Source: SM23-28-2 sp964512285 (lineage in GTDB: Bacteria; Chloroflexota; Dehalococcoidia; SM23-28-2). Taken from it: 34,335 nt of DNA. Location: the NCBI GenBank assembly GCA_964512285.1, contig CAZEJO010000017.1:1-34335 (forward strand). Reading direction: 5' to 3'. Shown here piece after piece: positions 15,098 through 23,186 of the stretch (positions within the stretch are counted from its first letter, which is position 1; each line of letters begins with the position of its first letter). Below the pieces are notes generated by a model, which made no database searches, was not told where the DNA came from, and was given only the letters and a program-made list of their open reading frames with translations. Both the position numbers and the translations under genes were made by a program.

Positions 15098-15997
15098 CTA
15101 CGACGCCCCCGGCAGGTCGATGTGGTGGCGGCGCACCTCGGCCATGATCTTCTCGCCGGTCGCCTTGTCGGGCTCCACTAGCGGCAGGCGCGGCGGCCCC
15201 ACCCGGAAGCCAACCTGGTTGAGGGCGTACTTTATGGGAATGGGGTTGACGGACAGGGTCATCAGGGCGTTGTTGAGAGGCAACAGCCTGTGATGAATCT
15301 GCGCCGCCTCCTCCGTACGGCCTGCCAGGAAGCTCTCGATGAGCTGTCGCATCTGAAGGCCCGCCAGGTGGGAGATGACGCAGATCACGCCGTAGCCGCC
15401 CAGGGCAAGAATGGGCAGGGTGTCGGCGTCGTTGCCGCTCCAGACGCGGAAGCCCTCGTCGGCGCCCTGAATGATGGCGGCGATCTGGCCGAAGTTGCCG
15501 CTGGCCTCCTTCACCCCCACGATGTTAGGGACGCGCGACAGGCGGATTGTGGTCTCCGCCGTCATGTTGGTGGCGGTGCGACCGGGGATGTTGTATAGGA
15601 TGCAGGGAAGGCTGATGCTCTTGGCGATGGCCTCGAAGTGGCGGAACAGCCCTTCCTGCGGGGGGCGATTGTAGTAAGGCACCGTCAGGAGGAGGGCGTC
15701 CACGCCCAGCTTCTCCGCCTCGCGGGAGAGCTCGATGCTCTCGGCGGTGTTGTAGTTGCCGGTGCCGGCGACTACCACGCCGCGGCCGTCGGCGGCCGCC
15801 TTCACCTCAGCGAATAGTCGCAGCTTCTCCTCGTGCGATAGGGTCGGAGTCTCGCCTGTGGTTCCGCCTATCACCATGCCATCGCTGCCGGAGTCGAGAA
15901 GGGCGCTGGCAAGGCGCTTAGCCTGTGCGTAGTCAACTGCCCCCTTATCGTCGAAGGGGGTTACCATAGCCGTTAGAAGTCGTCCCAGCTCCGCCAT
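15098..15997 (-). CDS. dapA: 4-hydroxy-tetrahydrodipicolinate synthase
   Basis: This 299-residue TIM-barrel aldolase condenses pyruvate with aspartate semialdehyde, the entry to the diaminopimelate pathway. The Schiff-base lysine is Lys163 in GVKEASGN, the proton-relay tyrosine is Tyr135 in YNIPGRT, and GGTTGE (44-49) supplies the active-site threonines. The ATG is preceded by GAGGAGG with good spacing. It starts 12 bases after the end of asd, whose product is its substrate, so the two form an operon. Confidence 0.96.
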   Translation of the reverse strand: MAELGRLLTAMVTPFDDKGAVDYAQAKRLASALLDSGSDGMVIGGTTGETPTLSHEEKLRLFAEVKAAADGRGVVVAGTGNYNTAESIELSREAEKLGVDALLLTVPYYNRPPQEGLFRHFEAIAKSISLPCILYNIPGRTATNMTAETTIRLSRVPNIVGVKEASGNFGQIAAIIQGADEGFRVWSGNDADTLPILALGGYGVICVISHLAGLQMRQLIESFLAGRTEEAAQIHHRLLPLNNALMTLSVNPIPIKYALNQVGFRVGPPRLPLVEPDKATGEKIMAEVRRHHIDLPGAS

Positions 15998-16009
15998 TGC
16001 AAACCTCCT

Positions 16010-17026
16010 CTAAATCAAGTTGCGGGCAATAAGCTCTTCGGCGATCTGAATGGAGTTGAGAGCCGCCCCCTTGCGCAGGTTATCGGCCACCACCCACATG
16101 GCGAAGCCGTTGGGGTGGGAGGCATCCTGGCGGAGGCGACCGACGAAGGTGGCATCGCGGCCGGCGGCCGTCCAGGGTTGGGGATAGAGGCTGATACTGG
16201 GCTCGTCCTGGACGGTGATCCCCGGCGCCTCGCGGAGGATGTCCCGTATCTCCTCTACTGGCATGGGGTGGCTCAGCTCCACGTGTAGTGCCGCGCTATG
16301 GCCGACGAACACGGGCACCCGTACGCAGGTGGCCGAGATCGAGAGGTCGGGTGCATGCATGATCTTGCGCGGCTCCTGAACCAGCTTCCATTCTTCCTTG
16401 GTGTAGCCGTTGTCCATGAAGACTTCGATCTCCGGCAGGAGGTTGAAGGCGATCTGATGAGGATAGACGTGAGGCATGGCCTTGTTGCCATCCAGCACCG
16501 CGCGGGCCTGCTCTGTCAGCTCAGCCACCGCGCGGGCGCCCGTAGCCGAGACCGGCTGGTAGGTATCGATGATGAGGCGGACGATGGGGTTGACTCGATG
16601 GATGGGCCAGAGGGCCAAGACTATGGGTGTGGTGGAGGAGTTGGGGATGGCAACAAGGCCGCGATGATGTTGCAGGTCGTCGCTGTTCACCTCCGGCACC
16701 ACCAGAGGTACTTCGGGCTCCATGCGCCAGACGGAGCTATCGTCAATGACCACGGCCCCTGCCTTGACAGCCATCGGCACCAAGCTCTGTGACACCTCCG
16801 GAGTGGCCCCGAAGAAGGCGATATCCGCCCCCGTGAAGGAGGTGTGGTTGGTCTCCTGCACCTCTATCTCTTGCTCTCCCACCGTCAGTTTCTTGCCCGC
16901 CGACTGAGGTGAGGCCAGCAGTCGAAGGGACTTGGTAGGAAAGCGGCGCTGGAAGAGCAATCTGATGAGCTCACGGCCTACCAGGCCGGTGGCGCCCACA
17001 ATCGCGATACTCAGGTCTCTGGACAT
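16010..17026 (-). CDS. asd: Aspartate-semialdehyde dehydrogenase family, catalytic Cys replaced by Ser
   Basis: This 338-residue protein belongs to the family that reduces aspartyl phosphate to aspartate semialdehyde with NADPH. The nucleotide-binding GATGLVGREL (11-20), RKIMHAPDLSISATCVRVPV region and GHSAALHVEL (catalytic histidine) are all present. The catalytic motif, normally PNCST, reads PNSST (128-132). The codon at 16637-16639 gives Ser130 where cysteine forms the acyl-enzyme. Nearby motifs also deviate (DDSSVWRM, SATGARAV instead of SGTG). The adjacent dapA supports an Asd role, but a non-catalytic or altered paralogue, or a one-base error, must be considered. The promoter and a palindrome lie upstream. 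Confidence 0.88.
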   Translation of the reverse strand: MSRDLSIAIVGATGLVGRELIRLLFQRRFPTKSLRLLASPQSAGKKLTVGEQEIEVQETNHTSFTGADIAFFGATPEVSQSLVPMAVKAGAVVIDDSSVWRMEPEVPLVVPEVNSDDLQHHRGLVAIPNSSTTPIVLALWPIHRVNPIVRLIIDTYQPVSATGARAVAELTEQARAVLDGNKAMPHVYPHQIAFNLLPEIEVFMDNGYTKEEWKLVQEPRKIMHAPDLSISATCVRVPVFVGHSAALHVELSHPMPVEEIRDILREAPGITVQDEPSISLYPQPWTAAGRDATFVGRLRQDASHPNGFAMWVVADNLRKGAALNSIQIAEELIARNLI

Positions 17027-17079
17027 CGAAGGCTCACTCTCGGCGCTTAAAAAGATGGCCGCCCTCCTGCGGCCCGAAC

Positions 17080-17108
17080 ATCTTAGAACATTGTTCTTCT
17101 GCTCGCAA
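17080..17108 (-). promoter_or_regulatory. Promoter for asd-dapA
   Basis: On the minus strand, TTGCGA (17103-17108) and TAAGAT (17080-17085) have 17-base spacing. A perfect inverted repeat lies within the spacer. Confidence 0.5.
17085..17097. promoter_or_regulatory. Candidate operator palindrome in the asd promoter
   Basis: AGAACATTGTTCT is a perfect 6+1+6 palindrome overlapping the promoter spacer and the edge of the -10 box, where a bound repressor would block polymerase. The regulator is unknown. Confidence 0.45.
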
Positions 17109-17110
17109 GC

Positions 17111-17124
17111 CCTGCGATCGCAGG
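17111..17124. repeat. 14-bp perfect palindrome after lpdA
   Basis: CCTGCGATCGCAGG lies 7 bases beyond the lpdA stop and 2 bases upstream of the asd -35 box. It could be part of a transcript end for lpdA or a second operator. There is no T-run. Confidence 0.45.
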
Positions 17125-17131
17125 TTTGAAG

Positions 17132-18517
17132 CTAGAGACGTCGCAGGTGGAAGGGGCTATCGATAATGCCCCAGGCTGCCTCGTAGATGGCCTCGGACAG
17201 GTTGGGGTGGCCGTGCATGGTGTGCGCCAGATCCTGAGCGGTTGCGCCCATTCGCAGCGCGAGTGTGCACTCACCGATGATGTCGGTGGCTCTGGGCCCG
17301 AGGATATGCACCCCCAGGAGGCGGCTCGAGGGTTCCTCACAGATGAGCTTCACCAGGCCCAGCGGCTGCCCCAGGAGCTGAGCGCGTGCCACCGCCGAGA
17401 AGGGGAAACGGCCCACCTTGTAGGGAATGCCCTGGGCGCGGGCCTCCTCCTCGCGCAGGCCGACGCTGGCGATCTCCGGCAGGGTGTACACGCAGTTGGG
17501 CACGGCTCGATAATCGGCCTGGCGGCTGCCGCCGAGGGCGTTCTCGGCGGCGATGATCCCCTGGTAGGAGGCGACGTAGGCCAGCATGTAGAGCCCCAGG
17601 ACATCGCCGGCGGCGTAGACGTTCTCGACGCTGGTCTCCAGGCGGTCGTTGACTGCCAGTGAGCCGTCTCTGAGGGCGAGGCCGATCTCGTCTAGGGCAT
17701 CGCAGCAGGGCCGACGTCCCACTGCCATCAGCACTCTGTCCGCTACCACCTCCTGCTGCTCCTCGCCGAGGGTGAAGAGCAGGCGCAGGCGGTCACGCTC
17801 GGTCCTGATCTCTTGAAGCGAGGCGTTGGTGTGGACAGTGATGCCCTGGCCGCGGAGAATCTGCTGGAAGCGACGGGCGATCTCTTCGTCTACCGGGGGC
17901 AGGATGCGGGGCAGGAGCTCGAGGATGGTAACGTGGGCGCCGAGGGCGGAGAAGATGGAGGCGAACTCACAGCCCACGACGCCAGCGCCGATGACGACCA
18001 GGCTCTCGGGCATTGCCTCAAGCTCCAGGATCTGATCGCTGGTGAGGACGCCGGGCAGGTTCGCGCCGGGGATAGGCAGGTGGCTGGGCAAGGAGCCGGT
18101 AGCGATGATTATCCTGCTGGCGGCCAGAAGCTCATTGCCGACCTTGATGGAACCAGGGCCAACGAGTCGACCTTCTTCCCTGAACACGGCGATCTTCCGC
18201 CAGGCGATCAGCTTCTCCAGTTCGTCGGCCTGCTGGGCGACAGCTCGCTCCTTCCAGGCCATCATCGCCGTGAAGTCGACGGCGGCACTCTTCACGGCCA
18301 CGCCCACGGCAGGGGCGTTCTTCGACTCCAGCAGGGCTTCGGCGCTGCGAAGGAGGGCTTTGGTGGGAATACAGCCGCGGTGGAGGCAGACGCCGCCCAG
18401 ACGGTCCTTCTCCACGAGGGCCACGCGCGCGCCTAGCTGGGCGGCCCTGATGGCGGCGACGTAGCCGCCGGGGCCGCCGCCGATGATGGCGACATCGAAG
18501 GGGGCTTGCTCAGTCAC
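17132..18517 (-). CDS. lpdA: Dihydrolipoyl dehydrogenase (E3)
   Basis: This 461-residue flavoprotein reoxidises dihydrolipoyl groups of 2-oxoacid dehydrogenase or glycine-cleavage complexes. Seen are FAD binding IGGGPGGYVAAI (about 12-23), the redox disulfide in GGVCLHRGCIPTK (C-x4-C, about 41-53), NAD binding VVIGAGVVGCEFA, the second FAD motif VYAAGDV, and the C-terminal catalytic HGHPNLSEA. GTG start. No other complex subunits are in the window, so its partner complex is encoded elsewhere. It lies downstream of the malic enzyme gene, with a REP-type repeat between them. Confidence 0.95.
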   Translation of the reverse strand: MTEQAPFDVAIIGGGPGGYVAAIRAAQLGARVALVEKDRLGGVCLHRGCIPTKALLRSAEALLESKNAPAVGVAVKSAAVDFTAMMAWKERAVAQQADELEKLIAWRKIAVFREEGRLVGPGSIKVGNELLAASRIIIATGSLPSHLPIPGANLPGVLTSDQILELEAMPESLVVIGAGVVGCEFASIFSALGAHVTILELLPRILPPVDEEIARRFQQILRGQGITVHTNASLQEIRTERDRLRLLFTLGEEQQEVVADRVLMAVGRRPCCDALDEIGLALRDGSLAVNDRLETSVENVYAAGDVLGLYMLAYVASYQGIIAAENALGGSRQADYRAVPNCVYTLPEIASVGLREEEARAQGIPYKVGRFPFSAVARAQLLGQPLGLVKLICEEPSSRLLGVHILGPRATDIIGECTLALRMGATAQDLAHTMHGHPNLSEAIYEAAWGIIDSPFHLRRL

Positions 18518-18546
18518 TATCGGCGCTCCGCTGGAAATGCGCCGCT

Positions 18547-18555
18547 ATCATAGCA
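18547..18555 (-). promoter_or_regulatory. Extended -10 element for lpdA
   Basis: TGCTATGAT on the minus strand lies about 30 bases upstream of the lpdA GTG. There is no recognisable -35 box at normal spacing, so it would rely on the extended -10. Confidence 0.4.
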
Positions 18556-18626
18556 TAAGCGCTGAGCGGGGTGGCCTAGCGCGTACTATGCCCGAGTTGT
18601 AGCGATAGGGGGCCCGCTGAAGTGAG

Positions 18627-18683
18627 AGCCTTCGCTGCGCTCAGGGTGACAGCGAAGGCTGGCGTCATTCTGAGCGCAGCGAA
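18627..18683. repeat. Second REP-like family (TTCGCTGCGCTCAGGGTGAC)
   Basis: The core at 18631-18650 and an inverted, slightly diverged copy at 18664-18683 form a pair. The first copy also lies in a perfect 10-bp hairpin: AGCCTTCGCT (18627-18636) with AGCGAAGGCT (18651-18660). It is a different family from the TTCGACAGGCTCA repeats elsewhere in the window, and lies between the malic enzyme and lpdA genes. Confidence 0.7.
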
Positions 18684-18707
18684 GAATCCCAGCGAGAGGC
18701 AGCGTTC

Positions 18708-20159
18708 TCAGGAGCTCATGTACCCCGTATAGGCTGATCTGCACTCTCTGCAGGCAACCTTGGTCTTCCGGGCGGCCCTGGCAACAGCCTTGGCGACGTT
18801 TCTCGCCACCCTTCTGTCGAAGACGCTGGGGATAATGTAGTCTTCGTGAAGGTGTCTTTCCGAGACCATGCCGGCAATTGCCTGGGCAGCGGCCAGCTTC
18901 ATATCCTCGTTGATTTCCCGCGCGCCTGAGTCCAGTACTCCTCTGAAGAGGCCCGGGAAGCAAAGCACGTTGTTTATCTGATTGGGGTAGTCCGATCTGC
19001 CTGTAGCTATGATTCTGGCGTAGGGCGCAGCCTCTTCGGGCATGACTTCAGGCACAGGGTTGGCCATAGCAAAGATAATGGGGTCTTTCGCCATTTTGGC
19101 TATGGCTGCCGCGGGCAGAAGCCCAGGGGCGGAAACACCAATGAAGACGTCCGCCCCTTGCAGAGCATCCACAAGCGGCCCTCGAAATCCGTCAGGGTTC
19201 GTGTTCTCAGCGTACCACTCCCTGATCGGGTCCATGTCCTCGTGCCTTCCCCGATAGAGCGCTCCTCCCTTGTCGTAGCCAATGATATTCCGGGCACCCG
19301 CCCCCAGGAGGAATTTGGTGACGGCAGTGCCAGCGGCACCAGTGCCGCTGAACACGATCTTCAGGTCTTCCAGCTTCTTCCCTACAATCTTCAGGGCATT
19401 GATCAGGCCAGCCATGATCACCACGGCTGTGCCGTGCTGGTCGTCGTGGAAGACAGGGATGTCGAGTTCCGCTCTTAGACGCTCTTCAATTTGGAAACAG
19501 CGAGGCGCAGAGATATCTTCCAGGTTTATGCCGCCAAAGACGGGGGCAATGTATTTCACCGTCCGCACAATCTCTTCGGGGTCCTTCGTGTTGAGACAGA
19601 TAGGCACCGCATCAACCCCGCCAAACTCCTTGAACAACAGAGCCTTGCCCTCCATCACCGGCAAAGCGGCTTCGGGGCCGATATCTCCCAGCCCCAGTAC
19701 CGCGGTCCCGTCAGTTACCACCGCTACTGTGTTGCCCTTCATAGTGAGACGGTAGACACTCTCCGGCTGATCATGAATCCGCATGGACACCTCAGCCACG
19801 CCCGGCGTGTAGAACGTCGAGAGGTCTCTTCTTGTCTTCAGCGCTCGTCTGCCAGCAATTTCTATCTTGCCCCCTAGATGCGCCATCAGGATGGGATTGG
19901 AAGCGTCGAGAACCTTGACGTCTGGGATCTGCTTTATCGTCTCTACAACCATCCGGCCATGCTCATCATCTAGGACAGAAACAGTGAGATCGCGGGTTAC
20001 AGTCTTCGTAGTGATCGCTGGCGTGTCTATTGCCCCAATGCTGCCTCCGGCACTGGCGATAGCCGCAGCCACTTTGGCCAGCTTTCCTGGCACATTCTTG
20101 CTCTTGATCCTGAGAACTAGGCTATGGCCACGTAGTGGGGGTTCATCGATCTCCTTCAC
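18708..20159 (-). CDS. NAD(P)-dependent malic enzyme with N-terminal ACT domain
   Basis: 483 residues. An ACT domain (about 1-85, opening SLVLRIKSKNVPGKLAKVAAAIA) precedes a bacterial malic enzyme, which decarboxylates malate to pyruvate. Core motifs include DLSTFYTPGVAEVS (tyrosine general acid), VTDGTAVLGLGDIGP, FHDDQHGTAVV (metal and substrate binding), FSGTGAAGTAVTKF (nucleotide binding) and ATGRSDYPNQINNVL. ACT domains usually bind amino acids or other small ligands, so allosteric control is likely. The C-terminus has an extra VACRECRSAYTG with two cysteines. GTG start with AGGAGG at 20165-20170, spacing 5. Confidence 0.93.
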   Translation of the reverse strand: MKEIDEPPLRGHSLVLRIKSKNVPGKLAKVAAAIASAGGSIGAIDTPAITTKTVTRDLTVSVLDDEHGRMVVETIKQIPDVKVLDASNPILMAHLGGKIEIAGRRALKTRRDLSTFYTPGVAEVSMRIHDQPESVYRLTMKGNTVAVVTDGTAVLGLGDIGPEAALPVMEGKALLFKEFGGVDAVPICLNTKDPEEIVRTVKYIAPVFGGINLEDISAPRCFQIEERLRAELDIPVFHDDQHGTAVVIMAGLINALKIVGKKLEDLKIVFSGTGAAGTAVTKFLLGAGARNIIGYDKGGALYRGRHEDMDPIREWYAENTNPDGFRGPLVDALQGADVFIGVSAPGLLPAAAIAKMAKDPIIFAMANPVPEVMPEEAAPYARIIATGRSDYPNQINNVLCFPGLFRGVLDSGAREINEDMKLAAAQAIAGMVSERHLHEDYIIPSVFDRRVARNVAKAVARAARKTKVACRECRSAYTGYMSS

Positions 20160-20466
20160 CTTATCCTCCTGTTCTTCATGCGTAATCTGATGCTTCTGAA
20201 GAGTCGGTAGCCACCAACATTTGTTGCGTTTTCAGGCGGTTGCGTGCCTCCGTCCAAGGGGAGTGTGGCCAGCCGCCAGACCGAGGGACGGCTCCGACTC
20301 GCTCCAGAAACGTGGTAACTGGGATTGTCCATTTTCAACCTGGCAACGCCCAAATAGGCCCGTCTCGACGAGCAGCTTGCTACTTCAGGCTCCATCCCGT
20401 GTCAACCTTTTGCGCACACTCTCCGATTGCCGCATGCGATCCCGAGCTGACCTGGCGGGGCGATCC
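20160..20466. other. Intergenic region upstream of the malic enzyme gene
   Basis: About 307 bases with no credible gene on either strand. It holds a candidate promoter at 20377-20405, which would give a leader of about 210 bases, and the ribosome binding site at 20165-20170. Short pairing segments occur (AGCA/TGCT and CGTC/GACG near 20360-20382; a repeated CGCAAC near 20225-20245), but no known riboswitch was recognised. Confidence 0.5.
20377..20405 (-). promoter_or_regulatory. Candidate promoter for the malic enzyme gene
   Basis: On the minus strand a consensus TTGACA (20400-20405) is 17 bases from TAGCAA (20377-20382). The layout is similar to the thrC promoter (TTGACA-17-TAGCAT). Confidence 0.45.
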
Positions 20467-21195
20467 TCATGGCCTGGCCTTGACGCCTCGCCAGGGGCGT
20501 CGCAGGCGGAGGCGGGCCAGGCCGCGGATGTCCTCCCAGACGGTCTTGCGGATGTTCACGCGCGTGTCGGTGTCCTCCAGCCAGCGCACGGGGATGTCCT
20601 TCACGGGATAGCCGGCCTTCTCGGCCAGGATCAGGAGTTCCGTGTCGAAGAACCACTCGTTGTTCTCTATGAGCGGCACCAGCTCGCGAACGGCCTGGCG
20701 GCTGAGGGCTTTGAAGCCGCACTGAGCGTCCGAGAAGCGGGTGAAGAAGAGCGCTTTGACCATCAGGTTGTAGCCGCGGGAGATCGTCTCGCGCTTCAGG
20801 GAGCGGGTGGTGTCGGAGGCGCGCGCCAGGCGGCTGCCGGTGGCGACGTGGTAGCCCTCGCTGGCGATGGCCTCGATGAGGGGCGGGAAGGCCTCGAGCT
20901 CGGTGGAGAGGTCCACGTCCATGTAGCTGACGATATCGGCCGCGCTGCCCAGCCAGGACGCCTTGAGCGCCCGCCCTCGGCCCTTCTCAGGGATGTGAAG
21001 GGAGGCCACGTTCGAGTGCTTCTCGGTCAGCTCCTGCGCCACGGCGAGGGTGTCATCGGTGGAGGCGTTATCGGCGATGAGGATGCGCCATTTATGATGA
21101 AAGCCCTTGCTCAGAAAGCGGCGTAGGGTGGCCACGCTCTCGGCCAGGACGTGCTCTTCGTTGTAGACGGGTATGACGACGTCGACGCTAGCCAT
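20467..21195 (-). CDS. Family 2 glycosyltransferase (dolichyl/polyprenyl-phosphate glucosyltransferase-like)
   Basis: 242 residues. The GT-A fold is shown by VDVVIPVYNEE (4-14), ILIADNASTDDT, the metal-binding YMDVDLST and VATGSRLA. FSDAQCGFKALSR and ENNEWFFDTELLILAE are typical of DPG-synthase-type enzymes that load a sugar onto a polyprenyl phosphate. Such enzymes act at the cytoplasmic membrane face; here there is no obvious C-terminal membrane helix. It starts 3 bases after purH and is the last gene of the purine operon, which is an unexpected partner. Confidence 0.88.
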   Translation of the reverse strand: MASVDVVIPVYNEEHVLAESVATLRRFLSKGFHHKWRILIADNASTDDTLAVAQELTEKHSNVASLHIPEKGRGRALKASWLGSAADIVSYMDVDLSTELEAFPPLIEAIASEGYHVATGSRLARASDTTRSLKRETISRGYNLMVKALFFTRFSDAQCGFKALSRQAVRELVPLIENNEWFFDTELLILAEKAGYPVKDIPVRWLEDTDTRVNIRKTVWEDIRGLARLRLRRPWRGVKARP

Positions 21196-21198
21196 GGC

Positions 21199-22740
21199 TC
21201 AATGCCTAAAGTGGCGGATGCCGGTGAAGACCATGGCCATGCCACGGGCATCCGCCGCCTCGATGACCTCCTGGTCGCGGATGGAGCCGCCGGGCTGGAT
21301 GACAGCAGTGACGCCTCCGTCGGCGGCTAGCTCGACGCCGTCGGGGAAGGGGAAGAAGGCATCGGAGGCGAGAACGGCGCCGCGGGCGCGGTCCTCGGCC
21401 CGCCGCAGAGCGAGATGGACGCTGGTGACGCGGTTGGGCTGGCCGGCGCCCATGCCCAGAAGGGTGCGGTCTTTGACTATGACGATGGAGTTGGACTTGA
21501 CGTGCTTGACTACCTTCCAGGCGAAGCGCAGGTTTGCCAGCTCCTCGTCGGTGGGAGCGCGTTTGGTCACCACCTTCAGCTCGATGTCGTCGTCCAGGTA
21601 GACGTCGGGCTGCTGGGCGAGGAAGCCACCGGAGACGCGTCGGTATTCCAGGGCGGTGGCGTAGCCGGCGGCGGCTTCCTCATCAAGCTGGAGGATGCGC
21701 AGGTTCTTCTTCTTCTGCAAGATTGTCAGGGCTTCTTCCGAGAAGGCAGGGGCGATAATGATTTCGTAGAAGGTCTTGCCGATCTCTTCCGCCGCCTCGC
21801 CGGTGAGCTCTCGGTTGACGGCGACGATGCCTCCGTAGGCGGAGACGGGGTCGCCGGAGAGGGCGCGGCGATAGGCCTCGGCCAGGTCTTGGTGGCAGGC
21901 GAGGCCGCAGGGGTTGGTGTGCTTCACGACGACCGCCGTGGGCTCGGCGAAGTCGAGGCTGACCCGCCAGGCGGCGTCGGCGTCGAGGAAGTTGTTGTAG
22001 GAGAGGGCCTTGCCGTGGAGTTGCTCGGCGGAGACGATGCCGCGGGTACGGCCTCCCCAGAGGACGTTCTCCTCCTTGTATACGGCCGCTCCCTGGTGGG
22101 GGTTCTCGCCGTAGCGGAGGTCGAAGAGCTTGCTGAGGGAGACGGTGAGGTGCTGAGGGAAGCCTGCTTCCTCCGCCCGCAGGTACTGGGCGATGGCGGT
22201 GTCGTAGGAGGCGACATGCTGGAAGGCCTTGAGTGCCAGGCGACGACGCTCGTCCAGGGGCACTGCTCCGCTTCGCAGGAGGTCAAGCAGGCTGCTGTAA
22301 TCCGCAGGATCGACCACCACCAGCACGTGGGGGAAGTTCTTGGCGGCGGCGCGGATCATGGTTGGGCCGCCGATGTCGATGTTCTCGAGGGCATCTTGCA
22401 GGGTCACGCTGGGCTTGGTCACGGTCTCGACGAATGGGTAGAGGTTGACGGCGACGAGGTCGATGGCGTCGATGCCGCTCTTGGCCAGTTCCTCCAGGTG
22501 CGAGGGCTGATCGCGGCGGGCGAGGATGCCGCCGTGTACCGCCGGGTGGAGGGTCTTCACACGGCCGTCCAGGATCTCGGGGAAGCCGGTGAGCTTCGAC
22601 ACGCTTGCGACGGCGACGCCGGCCTCGGCCAGGGCCTTGTGGGTGCCGCCGGTGCTATGTACATCGAAGCCCAGCTCGGCCAGGCCGCGGGCGAAATCGA
22701 CAACGCCTGTCTTGTCGGAAACGGAAACTATGGCCTTCAC
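21199..22740 (-). CDS. purH: Bifunctional AICAR transformylase / IMP cyclohydrolase
   Basis: This 513-residue enzyme carries out the last two steps to IMP. The N-terminal MGS-like cyclohydrolase domain (about 1-150, MKAIVSVSDKTG, STGGTHKAL, HPAVHGGILARRD) is followed by the AICAR transformylase domain with VVVKHTNPCGLA and the C-terminal QPGGSIRDQEVIEAAD. The GTG start overlaps the stop of the preceding 145-residue gene in a GTGA junction, which indicates translational coupling. Length is normal. Confidence 0.97.
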   Translation of the reverse strand: MKAIVSVSDKTGVVDFARGLAELGFDVHSTGGTHKALAEAGVAVASVSKLTGFPEILDGRVKTLHPAVHGGILARRDQPSHLEELAKSGIDAIDLVAVNLYPFVETVTKPSVTLQDALENIDIGGPTMIRAAAKNFPHVLVVVDPADYSSLLDLLRSGAVPLDERRRLALKAFQHVASYDTAIAQYLRAEEAGFPQHLTVSLSKLFDLRYGENPHQGAAVYKEENVLWGGRTRGIVSAEQLHGKALSYNNFLDADAAWRVSLDFAEPTAVVVKHTNPCGLACHQDLAEAYRRALSGDPVSAYGGIVAVNRELTGEAAEEIGKTFYEIIIAPAFSEEALTILQKKKNLRILQLDEEAAAGYATALEYRRVSGGFLAQQPDVYLDDDIELKVVTKRAPTDEELANLRFAWKVVKHVKSNSIVIVKDRTLLGMGAGQPNRVTSVHLALRRAEDRARGAVLASDAFFPFPDGVELAADGGVTAVIQPGGSIRDQEVIEAADARGMAMVFTGIRHFRH

Positions 22741-23174
22741 CTGTAGTACTCCTCCTCGCCTTCCGCTTCAATCTCCTCGAACTCCGCGGCTACGTCGGGC
22801 GTTACCTCGCCGCTGCCGCCGCACAGGGGGCAGGGCACGAGTCCGCCCTCGAGGGCCTCGATGCCCTGGAACTCCATGAGCTTGTCGTCCTCAGTCCACA
22901 CGTAGGTGCGGTTGGGGTCGAAGTCATCGATGCGGCGGGGGCGCTGCGTGCGGCCGTCCTCATCGACGTACGCCAGATCCGAGAGGCGCTCCAAGTGCTC
23001 CTCGAAGAACGCACGCAGGGCCTCACGGAGGTTCTTGGCCTCAACGTCTTCTTCCCAGTTCATCTCGCCGTGTCGGAGAAGGCCGCGAGGCTCCTCCAGC
23101 GAGCGTGTGTACTCCGAGTCGATCCGCATGCCATGCGGTCTGCGGGCGACGTAGTAGATACGGAAGTTGGGCAT
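22737..23174 (-). CDS. Unidentified 145-residue protein with a CPLCGGSG motif
   Basis: I do not recognise this family. The N-terminal half looks alpha/beta (FRIYYVARRPHG; a charged helix EDVEAKNLREALRAFFEEH). Near residues 115-121 is CPLCGGSGEV, like one zinc-knuckle repeat of DnaJ but with only two cysteines, so metal binding would need a second chain. The C-terminus is strongly acidic (EEIEAEGEEEYYR). It lies 12 bases after purM and its stop overlaps the purH start by 4 bases, so its synthesis is tied to purine enzymes. Confidence 0.75.
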   Translation of the reverse strand: MPNFRIYYVARRPHGMRIDSEYTRSLEEPRGLLRHGEMNWEEDVEAKNLREALRAFFEEHLERLSDLAYVDEDGRTQRPRRIDDFDPNRTYVWTEDDKLMEFQGIEALEGGLVPCPLCGGSGEVTPDVAAEFEEIEAEGEEEYYR

Positions 23175-23186
23175 GCGCGAGCGCTC

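Noticed and set aside
17085..17097. LexA (SOS) box reading of AGAACATTGTTCT
   Set aside because: The Gram-positive LexA site has GAAC and GTTC separated by four bases; here the spacing is three, and the downstream genes are biosynthetic.
21415..22746. 443-codon open frame on the plus strand
   Set aside because: Antisense to purH, low-complexity Gly/Val/Asp-rich composition typical of shadows in high-GC DNA, no family signal.
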